Assembly (NCBI RefSeq): GCF_003576645.1
Contig: NC_044922.1
Span: forward strand, 8,838,927 to 8,902,926
Direction of reading: 5' to 3'
From: Ipomoea triloba
Lineage: Eukaryota; Streptophyta; Magnoliopsida; Solanales; Convolvulaceae
DNA length: 64,000 nucleotides
Below, in pieces: positions 59,433 through 64,000 of this stretch. The notes beneath the pieces were generated by a model. That model saw nothing but the letters and a program-made list of their open reading frames with translations, was not told where the DNA came from and searched no databases. The first letter of the stretch is position 1. The number at the start of each line of letters is the position of its first letter. Both the position numbers and the translations under genes were made by a program.

Positions 59433-61156
59433 CAACCGAATCATTATACCATGGGTCATGGTCTACATTGCAAGGTGGACTACTAATATACATTTCCACA
59501 TTTAATATATTGAATGCTCATTTTAGTGAACTAAATATTCATTTTTTTAAAGATTCAATTTTTTTTGTATATTGCAAGTGCCTTTGTAATATATTACCTA
59601 AAAATATACATTCAATACATTAAAAATTAACATTTAATATATTAAAAATGAATATTTATCAGTAGTTCACTTTACAGCAGTGACGGATCCAGAAAATTTT
59701 CTCAGTGGGGGCGAAAGATAAACTAACGAGATATTCTTTTTAAAAAAATGAAACACTTAGAGATCGAGTCATAAATATTGTTAACTAGAGATGAAAAGTC
59801 GAAATACATCAAGATAAAAATATTTAAAATAAAATATAAAACATACTCCGTAATTAATTAGATAAAATAGTTTGACTGGATAACACATTATAAATCACTC
59901 ATCTCACTATTAATATTAAAAAAGAAAAAAAAAGTCACAATGTTACAAATAAAAAATTCAATTAAAATTCTCACTATTAATATTAAAAAAAATGCTAAAA
60001 ACAAAATTTCACTCATCTCACTATTAATATTAAGAAATGAAAAAAACCACAATATTACAAATAAAAAATTCAATTAAAATTCTCACTATTGATATTAAGA
60101 AATGGAAAAAAAGCCATTAAAAAGTTTGAAAGAAATTCTTCAGAGCCTACGGGGTGGTTTGAACTCTAAATCATTCCATTAATGCAGACTTACCATTTAA
60201 TCCATGCTAACATTTGATTACATATTGGTATATTTTATATATCTACTATACTAATAAGAGCCAAAGAGAGTTAGGCCTAAAATGGATAGAAAAAATGGCG
60301 GTCAAATTATTTAATCAAATGGATGGTTTAGATGAATTATTTAATCAAATAGATGGTTAAGATAATTCAGATTAATATTATTAATAGAGATTACCTAATT
60401 TAACCTTACTTTTATGATTATCCGTTAAGTTTTCCGTTAAATATTCTCTTCTCCGTTAATATTCCGTTAACTTTTAACTTACCCATTAATTTCTATAAGA
60501 AAGGTTTTAGGTTCGAACCTCATCTCAATCAAATTTGACATTATGTATTTCTTTAATACTATGAAAAAAATAAAAAAGAATAATTTGAAACCAATCATAT
60601 TAATTATTTGGGCGATTTGTTGACAATGAAAGTACTCAAATAACCCATTACCCAGCAAATTGAAGCGATAAACTACCTTTTAATATCTTTGGAATACATA
60701 ATATTTTAAAATTTCAAATTTTTATTAATTTATTTAATCTTTTTTCTTAAACTAGGGATTTCTTTATCCACAATAACTCATTCAACAATAATGGTTGAAC
60801 CAAATGAACCCCAAGCAGAACACATAAAGGAAAGTCCATAGCTCCTATATCATAATCTCATTGCATGACGTTGTCATCTATGCTACCAACAATATCCGAA
60901 TTTCAAATAACACACTACCAACAAAATGGAAGAGAACAAATAGTAAAGATTAAAACAATGACAATGTTACTGAAAAGAGAATTAAGAACCACTTAGAAAA
61001 ATTCAAATTAAAAATAGTACTTATTTAGACTATCATTTTTAGACAAAATATTTTGACTATCGATTTTACAAGGTTGCAAACATTTATTTTAGTAATAATT
61101 ATAATGAATTTTCTATATTATCTTGGATTCATATACTTTGAGTTAGATATTTAAAT

Positions 61157-62129
61157 GAGCAAATTGCCATTTTGGTCTACTGGCTATAGGGGTCCTATTA
61201 ATTTTCATCCACGACTTTCAAACGTGTTAATTGCATACCACGACTTTTCAATTTGTATCAATTTTGGTCACTCCGGCCAAATTACCGGCGAAATTTCGCC
61301 GGAAAATCATAAACCCTAAAATAATGAGGGTATTTTAGACATTTCACATCTACTTTCTTCTTCTCCGGCGAACCCTTCTTCTCCGGTGAATTCGAAGCAG
61401 AGTCGAACGAGGCCGCGAATTCCGGCATAGCCAGCAGAGACTCCAGGATCATAAAATCAAAGAATTAAGCCTAATAATGTGATTATCACTACCTCCAGTT
61501 ACCAGCATTGATCAGTTTCCCAATTTCGGTGACTGTTAACACTAGAAAATTCGGCCGGCGACCTGCTCTGACCTGGACGGAACAAAGTCCGGTTGTAATT
61601 TGCTCGCTTTTGTGGATCGGTGAGAGTGGCGTACGCGGCATGCACTCTGATGAAGTATTCGTCTGACGATTCCCGACGAAAGCTAGACGCGATATCCGGA
61701 TGCAAAACCCTAGCCAGTCTCCTGTACGCAGCCATGATTTCCTAACCAGTTGCATCCGTATGAATCCTGAGAACTTCGTAGAGCAAAGTGTGCGTGGCGG
61801 CGACGGTGAGTAAATGGATAGAATATGATTGGCCTCGCTCGCAGCTCACGCCGTAGTGATAACATCGTCGCCGGAAACGCCATTTTTGATCGCCGGAGAA
61901 GAAAAAGAACAGATGAATTCGCCGGAGAAAAAAATAGATGTGAAATGTCTAAAATACCCTAATTATTTTAGGGTTTATGATTTTCGGCGAAATTTCGCAA
62001 GTAATTTGGCCGGAGTAACCAAAATTGATACAAATCAAAAAGTCGTGGTATGCAATTAACACTTTTGAAAGTCGTGGATGGAAATTAATAGGACCCCTAT
62101 AGTCAGTAGACCAAATTGGCAATTTGCTC
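61157..62129. mobile_element. Pack-MULE (973 bp) with 9-bp TSD
   Basis: Terminal inverted repeats of roughly 220 bp start GAGCAAATTGCCA on the left and end TGGCAATTTGCTC on the right. The arms share 'ggggtcctattaattt', 'cgaaatttcgc' and 'ccctaaaataat' blocks in opposite orientation. TATTTAAAT flanks both sides (61148-61156 and 62130-62138), the 9-bp duplication typical of Mutator-like elements. Between the arms lies host-like, GC-richer sequence that includes a J-domain fragment on the minus strand. Confidence 0.88.
61499..61789 (-). pseudogene. Captured J-domain (DnaJ-like) fragment
   Basis: The minus strand reads helix I (LLYEVLRIHTDATG), then a TAG stop at 61742-61744, then helix II YRRLARVL, the diagnostic HPD at 61694-61702, helix III DEYFIRVHAAYATLTDP and KRANYNRTLF. 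The layout matches small plastid-type J proteins such as the DJC/J11 group. J domains stimulate Hsp70 ATPase. Here only about 80 residues are present, there is no transit peptide in frame, and one stop interrupts helix I-II. It sits inside a Pack-MULE and is therefore a transduplicated gene fragment rather than a working chaperone. Confidence 0.85.
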
Positions 62130-62329
62130 TATTTAAATAAAAAAATTCGACATTCAATTGCCATGTATAAACTTCTCCTATATAATATTGCATTGATATA
62201 CTTTCAAATATTTATTTAAATTAAACATTGGGCATTAACCCATTCGCGAAATGCGCGTATAAAACTAGTATACTATATATATGTGGTGGGGCAGTGGGGG
62301 CGCTATGCTAGATCCGCCACTGTTTACAG

Positions 62330-62940
62330 TGTAGTACATTATAATTTGTTTGTTTCACATGGGCACCCATTTCATTAGCAGTCAATTTACCAACCATCTC
62401 AAATTAATTTGTTAATAACTTAGTTCTTTTGGGTATTACATTTGGTTGGCATTACCATCTTTGATGGATTAAAGAAAAAAAAACATAATACCAATTTTGT
62501 TTTCCTAATAGAATAACAATGTCAACATGTGTGGACATTTTTATTGGTATACATATCATTTTCCTTTTTACTCATCATCTAAAAATGGAATGTTGTTTAA
62601 TTACTTTGCATTGGTTGAAGCAGTGTAGTTTAAATTCATCCATATATATCACCAAACATGTCCTCACTCAATGCATGTTCCTTGCATATTGTACTGATTT
62701 TAGCTTTAAATAGTGAAAAAGAATAGCCTAACAATGATAAGTCAATCCATGTTAAACAGTTTTTGTCAAATCCTTTTTTAGTTGAATCCAGATCAGTCTC
62801 ATAGAAATACACAAAAAGTAATTTTAAAAAAAAAAGTGGTAAAGCTTTCAAAAGAAATTAATGGTAAAACTTTTATTACGTACGTGTATTAGTTTTATTT
62901 ATATAAGAAATAAAAATTATGATTCACCTTTTTTTAGATC
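62330..62940. other. Intergenic sequence without recognisable feature
   Basis: AT-rich; short spurious frames only. Confidence 0.4.
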
Positions 62941-62947
62941 ATTCATA

Positions 62948-63103
62948 CTATTAGGACTCTACATAATAGAGTCATACTATAAGTCTCAGTCCTAGTTTAC
63001 TTATGATTCTCAGTCCTAGTTTACTTATGATTCTCTTGTATATATACTCTTGTATTCCTACAGTCATATTTAGTGAACTCTAATACAAACATAATTGTTC
63101 TCA
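62948..63103 (+). repeat. Putative 5' LTR of copia element 3
   Basis: The sequence ends 'ataattgttctca' directly before a primer-binding site. It contains a 24-bp tandem repeat ('tcagtcctagtttacttatg') and a TATA-like 'ttgtatatata' at about 63037. The left boundary is uncertain because the partner LTR is outside the window. Confidence 0.55.
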
Positions 63104-63105
63104 TC

Positions 63106-63118
63106 TGGTATCAGTCGC
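63106..63118 (+). other. Primer-binding site of copia element 3
   Basis: TGGTATCAGTCGC follows the LTR. The first nine bases match the initiator-Met primer site and the rest diverges. Confidence 0.7.
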
Positions 63119-63139
63119 TAGGGTTTCGTTCTTGTTCCC

Positions 63140-64000
63140 ATGGCTACGAATGACGGCTCTGCCTCTGAGCGGACCGTTTCAGATGTTGCTGTGAGTTCTG
63201 CGGCGCCGGCTCCCGTGTCGTCGCTCTCTTCTGCTCATCACTACATTAGCATCAAACTCAACCACCGCAATTTTTTGTTTTGGCGTACTCAGGTTCTCCC
63301 GTTTCTACGTGGCCATGATCTCATTGATCTTGTTGATGGATCGTGTCCTTGCCCGGAGGAGTTCCTCCCTGCCGTGTCTGCTGCTACCTCGTCCGCTGCT
63401 GCTGCCCGCGTTCGGAATCCGGCGTTTGTTGCGTGGTCTCGCCGTGATCAAGGGTTGCTGTCTCTCCTTGTTTCTTCGCTGTCCGAGGAGGTGCTCTCCA
63501 TCGCCGTCGGCTGTCGGACATCGAAGGAGTTGTGGGATGCCATTGAGCAGTCCCTCGCTTCCGCCTCTCAATCCCGCCAACTTCACTTGCTTAGCCAACT
63601 CCATGGTCTCCGGCAAGGAGATTCGTCGACGGCAGAGTATCTCGGGCGAGCTCGGCTTATTGTTGAAGATTTAGCTCTCGCCGGCCGAAAGGTAACGCTG
63701 GAAGAACAGAACCTGTACGTGTTCCGCGGCCTTCGACCGGAGTTCAAGGGTGTCACCTCTTCGCTGGCGGTTCGAGGACATCCGGTGACGCTCCTTGAGC
63801 TTGCTGACTTGCTGGGCGCGCAAGACTTCATCGCCGGTGATGATTACGCATTGCCTGGAGGTGCTGCACCGGCGGCTTTCGCTGCTCAGGGAGGTCGCCA
63901 GTCGCGTGGTCGTGGAGGAGGCCGTTCGGCTGGCGGAGCACCGTTCGGTCGTGCTGGTTCTAGTTCTGCTCGCGGTCGCGGAGGTTCTGCATGGCGCGGC
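63140..64000 (+). CDS. gag of copia element 3, open at window edge
   Basis: A frame of 287 codons runs without a stop from ATG 63140 to the last base. The N-terminus is Ala/Ser-rich, then the retrotransposon gag (UBN2-type) pattern HHYISIKLNHRNFLFWRTQV is followed by SKELWDAIEQSLAS and LHGLRQGDSSTAEYL. The C-terminal part visible is Gly/Arg-rich (RGRGGGRSAGG), as before the zinc knuckle. It is GC-rich compared with everything nearby. The uninterrupted frame suggests a younger insertion than copia 1 or 2. Confidence 0.88.
   Translation, partial: MATNDGSASERTVSDVAVSSAAPAPVSSLSSAHHYISIKLNHRNFLFWRTQVLPFLRGHDLIDLVDGSCPCPEEFLPAVSAATSSAAAARVRNPAFVAWSRRDQGLLSLLVSSLSEEVLSIAVGCRTSKELWDAIEQSLASASQSRQLHLLSQLHGLRQGDSSTAEYLGRARLIVEDLALAGRKVTLEEQNLYVFRGLRPEFKGVTSSLAVRGHPVTLLELADLLGAQDFIAGDDYALPGGAAPAAFAAQGGRQSRGRGGGRSAGGAPFGRAGSSSARGRGGSAWRG

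Larger units (their letters stand above)
60242..62268 (+). mobile_element. Helitron enclosing a Pack-MULE
   Basis: 5' TCTACTATACTAATAAGAG after host A (60241). 3' end 'cccattcgcgaaatgcgcg' hairpin, then 'tataaaactag' ending CTAG at 62268 before T. It has no helicase and is non-autonomous. The Pack-MULE at 61157-62129 is inserted within it. Confidence 0.85.
59678..62322. mobile_element. hAT-like element (CAGTG(A/G)CGGATC ends) enclosing a Helitron
   Basis: Left end CAGTGACGGATCCAG; right end complement CAGTGGCGGATCTAG. The 7-bp sequence TTTACAG occurs at 59671-59677 and 62323-62329. No transposase is visible. About 2.0 of its 2.6 kb is the Helitron at 60242-62268, so the original element was only about 0.6 kb. 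Confidence 0.75.

Noticed and set aside
61829..62059. 76-aa plus-strand frame in the Pack-MULE
   Set aside because: It reads through the right inverted repeat arm and shows no domain.
63305..63831. Three GC-rich frames (103, 121 and 82 aa) at 63305-63831
   Set aside because: They are shadows of the copia gag frame that runs from 63140 to the window end.

Overview
The window looks like nuclear DNA of a eudicot plant. The genes have GT-AG introns and plant-type products (LRR receptor-like kinase, 148-aa ubiquitin-conjugating E2, a small secreted cysteine-rich protein). The rest is AT-rich and dominated by plant transposon classes: Ty1-copia and Ty3-gypsy LTR elements, Helitrons, hAT-like elements, a MULE, MITEs and a tRNA-derived SINE. 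I cannot name the species from sequence alone.

Layout. 1-5.1 kb holds inverted-repeat elements, microsatellites, a SINE, a solo LTR (3320-4617, TSD AAGAC) and a 367-bp MITE. 5.9-10.5 kb holds an intact LRR receptor-like pseudokinase gene. 10.7-36.8 kb is one nested complex. An old minus-strand Ty3-gypsy element is split by a copia element (11673-17079, TSD TACCG), by a solo-LTR-like element carrying two Helitrons (17424-22101), and by an older SIRE-like remnant. That remnant is split by a second copia element (24693-35594, TSD GGCCA), whose 3' LTR is itself split by a solo LTR (32862-35241, TSD GTTTT). 36.8-37.6 kb has a LINE-type RNase H remnant and one orphan terminal exon.

37.7-53.9 kb is a hAT-like element plus Helitron sequence. 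Here single N characters sit where sequence already read begins again, so several apparent tandem duplications are probably unmerged contig overlaps. 53.9-58.1 kb carries two genes: a ubiquitin-conjugating E2 (plus strand, four coding exons) and a signal-peptide protein resembling the DUF7731 family (minus strand). 58.4-62.3 kb has tandem repeats and a three-level DNA-transposon nest: a hAT-like element contains a Helitron, which contains a Pack-MULE with a captured J-domain fragment. From 62.9 kb a further copia element begins and its gag is open to the window edge.

Only three loci look like functional host genes: the kinase-like receptor, the E2 and the secreted protein. They sit as islands in transposon sequence and show no sign of acting together. 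The most unusual observations are the exact 42-bp tandem duplications at seven unrelated places in one copia element, the empty-site evidence for a 451-bp Helitron and a 367-bp MITE, and the Pack-MULE with its J-domain fragment.
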